Positions 1-8,744 of a stretch of DNA of 18,717 bases are shown piece after piece. Location: NCBI RefSeq assembly GCF_000186865.1, contig NW_008705561.1, positions 3,112,958 to 3,131,674 of the forward strand. The letters are read 5' to 3'. Source of the DNA: Aureococcus anophagefferens. Taxonomy: Eukaryota; Sar; Pelagophyceae; Pelagomonadales; Pelagomonadaceae. The notes beneath the pieces are model-generated. The model was not told where the DNA came from. It saw only the letters and a list, made by a program, of their open reading frames with translations, and searched no databases. The first letter of the stretch is position 1. Each line of letters starts with the position of its first letter. A program made the translations under genes and the position numbers.

Positions 1-1
1 T

Positions 2-1702
2 CCGGCGCCCTTCATTTCCGCCGTTCGTCTTCTGGTCCACGGCGAGCTTTGCCCCGACGTGAAGGAGAACGCGATCGGGAGCCTCTACCCGCCGTTCCTC
101 GTCCAGACCGTGTCCGTCGGCTGCGAGCCCTGCCCGCGCGACTCGTACACGCTCGGCGCCGGGTCGTGGCTGGGCACGGAGAGACGCGACGCGGCCTGCC
201 TGCCCTGCCCCTACGGCGCGACGTGCGAGGCGGGCGGAAGCGGCGTCGTCGCCAAGCCCGGCTACAAGGGCGAGGTCTCGGGCTCCGAGGGCGAGATCGG
301 CGCCCCCGTCGTCGCCTTCGAGCGGTGCCCGGACGGCTACTGCTGCGGCGACGGCCGCGCGCCGTGCGCCGCCTTCGACAGCTGCGCGGAGCACCGCGAG
401 GGCCCGCTCTGCGGCTCCTGCGCGCCGGGCTCGTCCGCGGCCCTGTTCACGGACGCGTGCCGCGACGACGGCGCCTGCGGCACGGCGGGCGCGCTCGCCC
501 AGGTCTCCGTCTTGGTCCTGGTCGCGGCGGCGGCCTACGCGATCTACCTCTACTACCTCCCGAGCTCCTACGCTTCCGACATGAGCCTGTGCGTCTACTT
601 TTGGCAGAACTGCTTCGTCGTGTTGCAGACGGGCGGCTCGCTCGACCGCCTCTCGGCCGACGCCGCGGGCGTCGCGCGCGCCGTCGGCGACGTCGCGCGG
701 GTCCGGCTGTCCCTCGGCGGGTCGCGCGGCTACTGCCTCTACGCGGGCGCGACGACCGTCGCCATGATCGCGCTCAACTTCGTCGTGCCCGTCGCGGTCC
801 TCCTCGCGACGCTCCTGCTCCACACCGTCGCGCGTGCCGGCGGCCGCCGCGCCGCGCGCCGCGACGGCGCGCTCGACGAGGCGCTCCTCGGCGGCGGCGC
901 CGCGGCCGCCGCGCCGCGGCTCGCGACGGCGCTCGTGAACCTCGGCTTCCTGCTGCTCTCGACCTTTTTCAGCACCATGACGGCGCTGCTCGGCTGCGTG
1001 GGCGTCAAGGGGCTCGAGGGCGCGCGGCTCTTCGTCCAGGCCGACATCGCGTGCTACCGCCCCTGGCAGGCGCCGCTCTTCGTCGTCGCGGTGCTGGTCG
1101 GCGGCGCCTTCGCCGCGCCGCTGGCCGTGCTGTGCCTCGGCCGCGGCGCCGCGGTCGACCGCGGGCTGGAATCGGTCTTCGGCCGGGCCTGGACCTTCTC
1201 GCGCGACGTCATGGCCGAGCCCTTCGAGCGGCGCCACGCGGCGTGGGGCAGCGCCATCGGCGCGCAGATCCTCGCGTTCGCGTGCCTCGCCGCCCAGCCC
1301 TGGGCCGCGACCGTCCGCGTGCTCTTCATGCTCTCCGTCTCCGTCGCCGCCGCGCTCGCGCACGCGCACGCCATGCCCTTCAAGAGCGCGGACACGAACT
1401 ACCTCCAGGGCGCGCTCCTGACCGCGCTGCCCGTCTTCTGCGCGCTGCAGCTCCCCTGGAGCGTGACGTCGACGATCAACGCGCCCGTCGGGCGGGACGA
1501 CAAGCTCCCCGTCATCGCGAACCGCTGCGCGAAGTGCTCCCTGGCGATCCTCGCGCTGCCCTGCGCGTGGGCCGCCGCGATGGTCTACCAGCAGCGCCAC
1601 GTCTGGGACGACGTGGCGGCGCGGGCCGGCCGCGCGTCAAAGTGGCTCCGGCGGCGCGTGCGCCGCCCGCGGGCCGACGCTTCGGAGATTCGAATAAATT
1701 AA
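2..1702 (+). CDS. Cys-rich multi-pass membrane protein, 5'-truncated
   Basis: The frame is open from the window edge, so the N-terminus lies outside; the GTG at 59 is probably internal, not the start. The visible part begins with about 140 residues of Cys-rich, probably extracellular sequence with CxPCP, CPYGATC and GPLCGSCAPG motifs, like the Cys-rich modules of large algal surface proteins. About eight hydrophobic segments follow, the first near nt 495-570 and the last near 1545-1590, then a short basic tail (KWLRRRVRRPR). The stop TAA is at 1700-1702. It converges on the potassium-channel gene with only 64 bp between stop codons. The layout suggests a surface receptor, channel or transporter, but no family is recognised and no catalytic motif is seen. 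The coding call is firm, the function unknown. Confidence 0.8.
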   Translation, partial: PAPFISAVRLLVHGELCPDVKENAIGSLYPPFLVQTVSVGCEPCPRDSYTLGAGSWLGTERRDAACLPCPYGATCEAGGSGVVAKPGYKGEVSGSEGEIGAPVVAFERCPDGYCCGDGRAPCAAFDSCAEHREGPLCGSCAPGSSAALFTDACRDDGACGTAGALAQVSVLVLVAAAAYAIYLYYLPSSYASDMSLCVYFWQNCFVVLQTGGSLDRLSADAAGVARAVGDVARVRLSLGGSRGYCLYAGATTVAMIALNFVVPVAVLLATLLLHTVARAGGRRAARRDGALDEALLGGGAAAAAPRLATALVNLGFLLLSTFFSTMTALLGCVGVKGLEGARLFVQADIACYRPWQAPLFVVAVLVGGAFAAPLAVLCLGRGAAVDRGLESVFGRAWTFSRDVMAEPFERRHAAWGSAIGAQILAFACLAAQPWAATVRVLFMLSVSVAAALAHAHAMPFKSADTNYLQGALLTALPVFCALQLPWSVTSTINAPVGRDDKLPVIANRCAKCSLAILALPCAWAAAMVYQQRHVWDDVAARAGRASKWLRRRVRRPRADASEIRIN

Positions 1703-1766
1703 CGAGGTCTCCGAGTCGACGTGAGCGAAGCAAATTAAGAGAGCGCGGGGGCGGCGCCGCGCGTTG

Positions 1767-3756
1767 TCACGCGTCGAACGCGCGCACGACGTCGCCGTCC
1801 TCCTTGGCCTCGCCCGCGGGCGCGACGCGGCCGCCGCCGCCGCCGCCGAGGTAGGCGACCGCGGCGGACGCGGCGCCGCCGTTGGCCTGGGACGGCCGCC
1901 GGATGACGGAGCCGCGCGAGCTCAGGCGGAGCTGGTGCACCGACTTCTTGCGCTTCTCGTAGTTCTCCGGCGCCGACCTGACGCCCCACTCGCGGCCGTC
2001 CGTCGTGTTCTTGAGCTTGGGCACCGTCGACTGGATCTGGAACTGCTTGACGGCGTTCGCGGCCTGCGCGGGGGCGAAACGAGGTGATACAACGGAACCG
2101 CCGAAGAAAGAAGCCGCGGACGCGGCGAAAGCGGACCCGCTTGAGCTTCACGCGGTGGATCATGCGGTGGATGTAGGCGTCGGAGGCGAGGTTGCCCTTC
2201 TCCTTCTTCTTGAACACGGCGAGGCCCTTGCGCTCCTTCTCCATCTCTCCGGTCTCCTTGAAGCCCGCCTCCATGCGGTCCACGCGGCCCTGGATGAGCT
2301 CCATGCACTCGGAGATGTGCTTGAGCTCGGCGGCGAGCACGGAGTGGGAGTCGTTCTGGTCGTGGAGCATGGAGACGACGGTCATCAGGTTCGACTCGAT
2401 GTTGCTCGGCGCGGACCGCTCGCGGATGTCGTTGTAGGCCTTCAAAGCGCGGCGGAACTTCGCGTGGGCCTCGACCGTGCAGCCCGTGACCTCCGTCGCG
2501 AGCGTCGCGAGGCGCTCCTTGTAGAAGAATTGTCTCTCGCCCAGCAGGCCCGCGAGCTCCTTGCGGTTCTTCACGGACTTGAGCCGCGCGATGCCCGTGA
2601 CGCCCTTCATCGTGATGCGGCCGAAGCCCTTGGGCGGCCCGCGGATCTGGAGGGCGCTGAACATGGTGTGGGCCGTGAAGAACTCGGCGAGGAGCGCCGC
2701 CGCCGTCGACTGCATCTTCTTGTAGTACTTGTCGCTGTGCGCGTACTCGTAGACCTTCGTCTGGCCCGAGTCCATGCAGACGGCCTCGGAGAAGAAGCCG
2801 ATGAGGAGCGACAGGAGCACGGTGTAGGCTAAAACGCAGACGCCCACGGTGAGGCGGCCCAGGTGGGTCTTGGGGTAGTAGTCCCCGTAGCCGACGCTCG
2901 TCATGGACACGTAGATGCACCAGACCGCGTTCGACCAGTTCGGCACGCCGTCGCCGACGCCGTGGAAGTAGTCCTGTCTCTCGTGGCCCGCGAAGTCCAG
3001 CAGCACCTCCTCGAAGTCGTCGGCGTCGTCGGCCATGCCGAGCGTGCGCTCCCAGCACCGGAGGTTCACCGTGCCCCAGAGCAAAATCATGAGCATCCAG
3101 AACAGGATGATCCGCGACGGCGCGCCGCGGAAGAGGCACTTGCACACAAAGGCCGTGTCGTTGCGCACCATGTTCATGCGCGCGACGGCGACGACGTGGT
3201 CGTCGTCGTAGATGGACTGGAGCATGGAGTAGTGCACGATCGTGTAGAGCCGGAGGAACACGGCCGTGTTCAGGTTCGACACGGGGTAGCGGTCCGCGTA
3301 GTGCTGCACGCCGCCGACGCGGAAGACGGCCTCGACGCCCGGCGGGATCACGAAGAGGCGCATGAGCAGCTCGACGACGAAGATCAGACCGTCCGGCCGG
3401 TGGTCGACGTCGTACTCGGGGTCGGACTCGTCCGCCAGGATGTAGTAGCGCCGGCAGATGACGCCCGCGGAGACGCCGCTCAGGCAGCAGAGCAAACCCC
3501 GCAGGCCGTCCGTGAGCCCCGTGCGCGCGTAGTTGACGCCGTTCCAGCCCGCCTCGACGGACGCGACGGACACGACGACGGACAGGATGTCCATGAGCAG
3601 CAAGACCCAGGTGAGGTACTCGGCGCGGTCCATGGGGCTGCCCTTGATGGGCTCGTGGGCGCGCTTCTCGACCTCGTGCGCCTGCATGATCATCGTCACG
3701 GCGCCCGCGGTCGGCACGCCGTCCTTCTGCTTCACGCCGCGAGCGGCGGACGCCAT
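1767..3756 (-). CDS. SK-like (calcium-activated type) potassium channel
   Basis: Exons (minus strand) are 3756-2137 and 2063-1767, about 638 aa, with ATG at 3756 and stop TGA at 1769-1767. Hydrophobic segments fit S1-S6: roughly residues 47-66, 85-105, 123-138, 165-182, 213-231 and 303-322. The pore has the potassium filter TSVGYGD at 286-292. The S5 end reads NLRCWERTLG, resembling the R-x-CER motif of SK channels, and S4 is nearly free of arginines, as expected of a voltage-insensitive SK-type channel. After S6, residues 335-370 (VYEYAHSDKYY, STAAALLAEFF) resemble the SK calmodulin-binding segment. A long helical C-terminus follows, then a low-complexity tail encoded by exon 2. Expected role: potassium efflux at a membrane, possibly gated by calcium-calmodulin. 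Channel identity is strong; SK-type gating is inferred from layout. Confidence 0.9.
2064..2136 (-). other. 73-nt spliceosomal intron in the potassium-channel gene
   Basis: The upstream reading frame becomes arginine-rich nonsense past 2137, while another frame restarts cleanly at 2063. On the minus strand the segment begins GTCCGC and ends CGCGCAG. It joins two phase-0 exons (VKLKR then AANAVKQFQ). It shows no terminal inverted repeat, so it is an ordinary short intron rather than an introner. Confidence 0.8.
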
Positions 3757-4278
3757 CTTGGGGCTGCCGATCGCCGTCTTTCCTTTCGCGGGGCGCGGCG
3801 GCCGCGTTTGGCGGCGGCGATGCGCGAGAACCGCGCCGCGCGCCGGGTGTGCCTCCGGAGCGTCCGGTGGGCCGCGAAAAGAGGTGGCGCGCTTTCCGGG
3901 GCGCGGTCGGCGGGCCCGGGCGCGCCGGTGCCGCCCGGCGTCCGAGCGGCGGGAGGCGGCCGCCGGCCGACCGCGCGCCGCCGACGGGCGCCGGGAAAGA
4001 ACCCGGCCTGTTAAGAACCCGGCCTGGGCTGCCCTACCGCGGCGGCCCGACCTCGGGCATGCCTGGTGGGGGCTAGGCGCTGATCATCTATGTCTGCGCT
4101 GATATATTGCCCTGCATCGCTCTCCACCTTGCCCTTTTTTTCCGCCGGGCCCGGGGACTTGCCGGGGGTCTTACTTGGGGTCTTCCACCGTGACTTGGTC
4201 CGACTTTCAACTCTCGAGAGTCGAAGAACTTGTCGAACAGCCGCGGAGTCGCCGCTCGAGTCCGCACCGCGCCGGCGC
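3757..4278. other. Intergenic: 5' flank of channel gene and 3' flank of ankyrin gene
   Basis: No convincing gene is seen in these 522 bp. The half next to 3757 should hold the channel promoter and 5' UTR. Two small structures are visible. One is a 16-bp tandem repeat at 3997-4012 and 4013-4028, sharing AAGAACCCGGCCTG. The other is a near-palindrome at 4206-4225 centred on ACTCTCGAGAGT, about 55 bp past the ankyrin-gene stop, which could fold as a hairpin in the 3' UTR. Nothing else is supported. Confidence 0.5.
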
Positions 4279-5993
4279 TTAGGAGCCCCAGGGGAAGGGC
4301 GGGAGGAGGGGTGCCTCGAGGGGGATGGCGCCGCCGTCCTCGGAGCCGACGCCCGCGAGCCAGTCCGCGCGGCCCGCGTGGTCCGACTTCGCGCCCTTCC
4401 ACGTCCCCGCGCCGGGCCCGGCCGTCGCGCGGCTCCAGTTGTAGTTGCCGTGGCCCACGAGGCTCCCGTCGGACTCGTCGACGATGAGCGCGTCCGCGTC
4501 CCACGTCGCCGTCGCGTCGCGGACGGCCTTCGACTTGCACGCCGGCGCGCAGGTCTGGAGCGCCGCGCCGGGCACGACGGCGAGGGCGCGCGGGGCGCCG
4601 AGGTCGCCGGGCCGCCGGAGCTCGCCGCGGCCGAGGTCCGCGAGCCGCCGCGCCCACTCGGGCGCCGGCGCCGCGGCGTCGTAGACGAGCGCGGTCGTCC
4701 GCTCGCGCGCGGCGTCCGTGATCGCCCGGCTCGCGGCGCCGGGGAGCGCCCGGAAGTCGAGGGCGTCCTTCGCCGCCGTCACGGTGAGGAGGTGGTGCTC
4801 GCACGCGCGCGCGGGCTTGCCCCGGCGCGCGTCGCCGACGGCCACGAGCGTCGCGTTCGGGTCGCAGAGCGCGTGGTCGCCGGCGCCCGGCGCGAGCGTC
4901 TCGTGGGACGCGGCGAAGACGCAGACGCGGCCGTCGACGCCGTCGTCGAGGAGCGCGGCCGCGCGGCGCGCGGACCGCCGGACCTCGCCGTCGCGCGCCG
5001 CCGCGGCCCGGTACCGCGCGTCGGCCGACGCCGCGCCGCCGGTCACGGGCGCGTCGTTCCGGTCCCGCAGGATCTCCTCGCGCTGGCGCGCCCGCTTGAG
5101 CGCCTTCCAGATCGCGCGCTCGACGTCGTCCTCGTTCGCCGCGCCGTCGACGCGGTCCCGCCTGGGCAGGAAAAGGGTGATTCAACGTTGCTTCAATGTG
5201 AGTGTTCCGCGCGCGCGCGTTCCGGGAAAAGCATCCACGCTTCGAGGCCGTTCCAAGAGATGATCGCTCGTCCAAAAATCAGCCGAAACGAGTGGGAAAC
5301 GGCCGAGAGAGGAGCCTTTGAAGTTGGGAATTTCGCACCCTTTTCCTGCCCCGGGTCCCGCGGCGGCGGCGCGCGGCCGCGCTGGCCGCCCTGCGTCGTC
5401 GCGTAGAGGTTGTTCACGGCAAAGTCCATGGCGTTGAGGCCCTGGAAGTCGACGGCGAGGGTCGACGCGCCCGCGGCCAGGAGCGCGTCGACCGTCGCGA
5501 GGTCGCCGGAATTCGCGGCCGCCATGAGCGGCGTGCGCCCGCGGGTCGCGTCGCCGGCGGTCACGTCGCCGCCGCGGTGCAGCTCGCGCGCGACGCCCGC
5601 CGGGTCCCCCGCCGCCGCCGCCGCCGCGAGGGCGAGCGTCGCGGCCGACGCGCCGACGGCGGCGCCCGCGGCGTCGAGTCCCACGCGGTCCGGCAGGTCC
5701 GAAAAGGCCGCGGCGGGCAGGCACTGGACGGCGACGCAGTTCGCCAGCGCCGCGCAGGTCGCCAACGCGTCGGCCTCGAGGGTCACGCAGCGGTCCCCGA
5801 AGCGCCGCGCGATGCCCGCGCCGTCGAGGCAGCCCGCGTCGACGTCGACGAGCACGGGCGCCGCGAGGGCGCCGGCGCCGCGCACCGTCGTCACCTCGAA
5901 GACCGTCGTCTCCGCGACGGACGTCCGGGCGAGGCGCGGGGCCAGGGCGCCGGCGCAGAAGGCGAGGAGGCGGCCCCACCGGCGGGCGCCCAT
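4279..5993 (-). CDS. Signal-peptide protein with ankyrin repeats, split by an introner
   Basis: Exons (minus strand) are 5993-5362 and 5161-4279, joined in phase 2, about 504 aa. The ATG at 5993 begins a likely signal peptide (basic MGARRWGR, then hydrophobic LLAFCAGALA). After a Cys-containing region, residues about 118-198 form about two ankyrin repeats, with RGRTPLMAAANSGDLATVDA and LLAAGASTLA visible. The intron falls just after them. Exon 2 starts with a charged helix (ERAIWKALKRARQREEILRD) and continues with about 250 residues I do not recognise. A stretch reading DALIVD then GHGNYNWSRA recalls phospholipase-D-like folds, but the required His-x-Lys pair is absent, so I do not call it one. 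A signal peptide before ankyrin repeats is unusual, since ankyrins are mostly cytosolic. Divergent from the ABC transporter gene (5' ends about 120 bp apart). Confidence 0.75.
5162..5353 (-). mobile_element. Introner 1: 192-bp element with 18-bp TIRs and 8-bp TSD
   Basis: On the minus strand the left end is CGGGGCAGGAAAAGGGTG. The right end, reverse-complemented, is CTGGGCAGGAAAAGGGTG, giving 17 of 18 matching. The element is flanked by a perfect 8-bp direct repeat, GCGGGACC, at 5354-5361 and 5154-5161. There is no coding capacity, so it is a non-autonomous, MITE-like element. On the plus strand its interior carries CTTCAATGTG (5191-5200) and CGTCCAAAAATCAGCCGA (5269-5286). These blocks recur in introner 2 with the same 68-bp spacing. 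Relative to that shared core, the element lies antisense to its host gene. Confidence 0.85.
5162..5361 (-). other. 200-nt GC-AG intron made by an introner
   Basis: The two exons are read in frames that join only if exon 1 ends two bases into a codon and exon 2 begins at 5161. The acceptor is CCTGCCCAG, ending at 5162. The only boundary donor with correct phase is the GC at 5361-5360, the first two bases of the 8-bp duplication GCGGGACC. The nearby GT (GGGTGCG) is in the wrong phase and leads to a stop in exon 2. The joined codons read P-P-P-R-D-R-V-D, which is what the site would encode before insertion. Confidence 0.8.
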
Positions 5994-6110
5994 CGTGCTT
6001 AGCGGCTCTCTTTGTGATTCTTGCCCTTCAAGATGCCTTCAAGCGACCTCTTACGACGATCTGGGCCGGCTAAGTTCGCATCCGCAGCAGCGACACACGC
6101 AAATCAAACC
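5994..6110. promoter_or_regulatory. Divergent promoter region, ankyrin gene and ABC transporter
   Basis: The two genes start back to back with about 117 bp between the chosen ATGs (5993 minus, 6111 plus). Both promoters and 5' UTRs must lie here or overlap the genes. An in-frame ATG at 6033 is an alternative start for the transporter and would shorten the gap to 39 bp. No TATA box or other core element is clear. Confidence 0.5.
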
Positions 6111-7930
6111 ATGCCGCAGCGCGGGCTCGACGCGTCGGCGGGCCTCGCCTTCGAGGGCGTCGTCGTGAAGCTCCAGGTGAAGAAGGCGCAGCGCGTCGTC
6201 GTCGACGGCGCCTGCGGCAGGGTCGGCGGCGGCGGCCTGCTCGCCGTGCTCGGCGCGTCGGGCGCGGGCAAGACGACGCTCCTCGCGGCGATCGCCGGCG
6301 AGGTCGCCTGCGAGGGGCTCGTCGACCGGCCCAGCGGCGTCGTCGCCTACTGCCCGCAGGACGACCTGCTGCTGCCGTTCCTCACCGTCGGCGAGACGCT
6401 GCGCTTCGCCGGCGACCTGCGGCTCGACCGGCGCGACCCGCGGTGGCGCGGCGCCGCGGACCGCGCGGCGCGCGGCGACGCGCTGCTGGCGACGCTGGGC
6501 CTCGAGGCCGTCGCGGCCGCGCGCGTCGGGAGCCGCGAGCGGCGCGGCGTGTCCGGCGGCGAGCGGAAGCGGCTCGCGCTCGGCGTCGAGCTCGTGCTCA
6601 TGCCCGCGCTCCTCGTCGCCGACGAGCCGACGAGCGGCCTCGACAGCCGGTCCGCGCTCGAGGTCGCGGACCTGCTGCGGCGCGCGCCTGCAACGGCGGT
6701 CGCGTCGGTGCACCAGCCGGGCGCGCGCGTCTTCGCGACCTTCACGGACTGCCTCGTGCTCGCGCCGGGCGGGTCGCCCGCCTACAGCGGCGCCGCGGCC
6801 GCCGCGCCGGGCGCCGTCGCCGCGGCCGTCGGCGCGGCCGTGCCGCCGCTCACGTCCGCGGCCGAGTACCTCCTCGACGCCGCGGCGGACCACGGCGCGG
6901 CGCTCGCGGCGAGCGCGCGGGCGTCGGGCGCCTTCGTCGGCGCGGCGCGGCGCCCGGCGTCCTGGCACCGCGGCCGCTGCGGCGCGGGCGGCGGCTCGCG
7001 GTTTGGGCCGCTCCTCGAGCGCGCGTGGCTCAACAACCGGCGGTCGCCGGTGGCGACGTACGCGGCGCTCGGCCGCTCCGTGACCATGGCCCTGCTCGTC
7101 GGCGCCCTCTACGCCGGGAGCCGGGGAAGCGACGGCCAGGACGCCGTGAGCGACCGCACGGGCGCACTCTTCTTCGTGCTCATCAACCAGGCGTTCTCGG
7201 CGATGGCGTCGCTCCGCACGAGCGGGCCGTCTTCGAGCACGAGCGGCGCCGGGACGCCTACGGCACGGGCGCCTACTTTTTGGCCAAGTCGGTCGCGGAG
7301 CTGCCGTTCCAGGGCCTCTTCGCGGCCGTCTTCGCGGGGCTCAGCTACGTCCTCGTGGGCCTCCGGGCGGACGCCGGCGCCGTCGCGGCGCACGTCGCGT
7401 TCCTCGTCGGGGCGACGCTCGCCGCCGAGAGCCTCGTGCTGCTCGTCGGCGCCGTCGCGGCCGACGCGAAGACGGCCGTCGTGATCTGCCCCGTGCTCCT
7501 GTCGACGTCGCTCCTCTTCGGCGGCCTCTTTGTGTCGCTGGACTCGCTCCCCGCGGGCCTCGCGGTGTTCCAGCAGCTGTCGCTCTTCCGCTGGTCCTTC
7601 GCGGCGCTGCTCAAGGCCGAGTTCGCCGCGCCGGACGTCGTCTTCACGTGCACGGACGCGGACCGCGCGGCGCTCGCGCGGCGCGTCGTCGACGCGGGCG
7701 CGCCCCGGCGGCTCCTCGCCAAGCTCGCGCGCGGCCTGCCCTGCCCGACGCCCGACGGCGCGACGCACGTGGCGCGCGTGCTCGGCGCGGCCGGCGCGGC
7801 GCGGTCCCTCGCGGACGACGGCGCCGCGCTGGCCGCGCTCGTCGTCGGCTTCCGCGTCCTCGCCTACGCCGCGCTCGCGCGGCGGACGCGCGGCGCCGAC
7901 GCCGCGCCGGCGAAGCAGAAGGCGGCCTAG
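6111..7930 (+). CDS. ABCG-type half-transporter, frameshifted once
   Basis: The order is nucleotide-binding domain then membrane domain, typical of ABCG/White half-transporters. From ATG 6111, Walker A GASGAGKTT is at residues 48-56, the Q-loop is YCPQDD, the signature is VSGGERKR near 147-154, Walker B is LLVADEPTSGLDS, and the H-loop is SVHQP. About six membrane segments follow. The reading frame breaks at about 7214-7217. Upstream reads INQAFSAMASL; downstream, in another frame, the family motif HERAVFEHER...YFLAKSVAELPF continues. One missing base (for example CTCCCGCAC read as CTCCGCAC) would restore an uninterrupted protein of about 606 aa, the usual ABCG length. It would pump lipids or other hydrophobic compounds as a dimer; the substrate is unknown. 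The break could be a sequencing error or a real mutation. ATG 6033 is an alternative start. Confidence 0.88.
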
Positions 7931-8020
7931 GTAACATATCCCGCCGGTCCAAGTTGAAGCGCCGTTTAGCATATCCCGCCGGCGGGATACGTTATCGGGC
8001 GTTCTTAGGAACGGGACCCC
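7931..8020. repeat. Convergent intergenic spacer with palindrome and repeats
   Basis: Between two convergent stop codons, CATATCCCGCCGG occurs at 7935-7947 and again at 7970-7982. The second copy is part of a perfect 18-bp palindrome, TATCCCGCCGGCGGGATA, at 7972-7989. The segment at 7930-7945 is also an imperfect inverted match (14 of 16) to 7981-7996. The spacer can therefore form two alternative hairpins. It may mark 3'-end formation for both transcripts or be a remnant of a small inverted-repeat element. Confidence 0.6.
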
Positions 8021-8491
8021 CTAGGAGGACATGATCGGCGGCTTGTCCGTCTTCTTGCCGATGAGCTTGACCCAGAGGATCGCGCAGGCGTCGTCCTCCT
8101 CGGGCGTCGTCTTGGGCAGCGGCGGCTTGACGGCGGCCAGGGCGCGCGCCGCCTCCTTGACGTTCGCGAGGCGCTTCTCGTAGGCCTTGAGCAGCGTCGC
8201 GAGCTCCGCCTTGCGCGCGGGCGTCAGCGGCGTGCCGCCGGACGTCGCGAGGGCCTTCTTGATGGACTTGACGGCCTCCTCGTAGGATTTCACCTCGTCG
8301 TTGAGCTGCTTCGTGAGCTTGTCGTCCTCGGATCGCGCGGCGCGCATGGCATTCAGCGCGTAGATCTCCGCCTCTTTCGTGGGGCCGCCCTCGTCGAGCA
8401 TCTTTTTGCCCGCCTGGGCGGTCGCGACGCGGGTCTTGGCGGACTCGACGCCGCTGTTCAGCGAGTCCCCGAGGCCCGACATGAAATTCAT
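8021..8491 (-). CDS. Small helical protein of unknown function (156 aa)
   Basis: An intronless frame runs from ATG 8491 to TAG at 8023-8021; an in-frame ATG three codons later is an alternative start. The product is Ala-, Lys- and Glu-rich and mostly helical, with a likely coiled coil from about residue 40 to 120 (for example KLTKQLNDEVKSYEEAVKSI). A Pro-rich segment follows, and the C-terminus contains DDACAILWVKLIGKK. No signal peptide or membrane segment is seen. I do not recognise a family. It converges on the ABC transporter gene and diverges from the coiled-coil repeat gene. The amino-acid composition is that of a real protein, unlike the Arg/Pro-rich antisense frames. Confidence 0.65.
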   Translation of the reverse strand: MNFMSGLGDSLNSGVESAKTRVATAQAGKKMLDEGGPTKEAEIYALNAMRAARSEDDKLTKQLNDEVKSYEEAVKSIKKALATSGGTPLTPARKAELATLLKAYEKRLANVKEAARALAAVKPPLPKTTPEEDDACAILWVKLIGKKTDKPPIMSS

Positions 8492-8744
8492 GGTCGCGAG
8501 TCGGGCGCGGGGCGGGCAGCCCCAGCCTCTCGATCGATGCCTTCTCCGAAGGCCGGGCTCATCATGATACTTCCTTCAGGATACGAGTTTGGTTACCTCG
8601 CCGCTCCGTAGCGCGGCTCCCGACGGCGCTCTCTGTACGCGCGGCCTCGGTGGTCGCAGCGCGCCGCCGCTCCGCGTCGCCCCGCTCGAGGAAGCGCCTC
8701 CGCCCGCCGGCGCCGTCGATCCCCCCGCCGCGGGCGCCGCGACC
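8492..8744. promoter_or_regulatory. 253-bp divergent promoter region
   Basis: It lies between the start codons of the small helical protein (minus) and the coiled-coil repeat protein (plus). The middle, around 8560-8600, is less GC-rich than its surroundings (CATGATACTTCCTTCAGGAT). No canonical core element is recognised. A plus-strand frame through 8589-8744 is open but has the Arg/Pro/Ala composition of non-coding GC-rich DNA. Confidence 0.4.

Noticed and set aside
4445..4560. Phospholipase-D-like motif in the ankyrin gene C-terminal half
   Set aside because: The GNYNWS stretch is suggestive, but there is no His-x-Lys pair and no second motif, so no enzyme call is made.
4088..5275. Minus-strand Arg-rich frame starting inside introner 1
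   Set aside because: It begins in the intron and has composition typical of a shifted GC-rich frame; the ankyrin-gene exon 2 frame is coherent instead.
6090..6110. CACACGCAAATCAAACC, similar to the introner 2 TIR
   Set aside because: Only one short partial match, no inverted partner and no core sequence nearby; likely chance.
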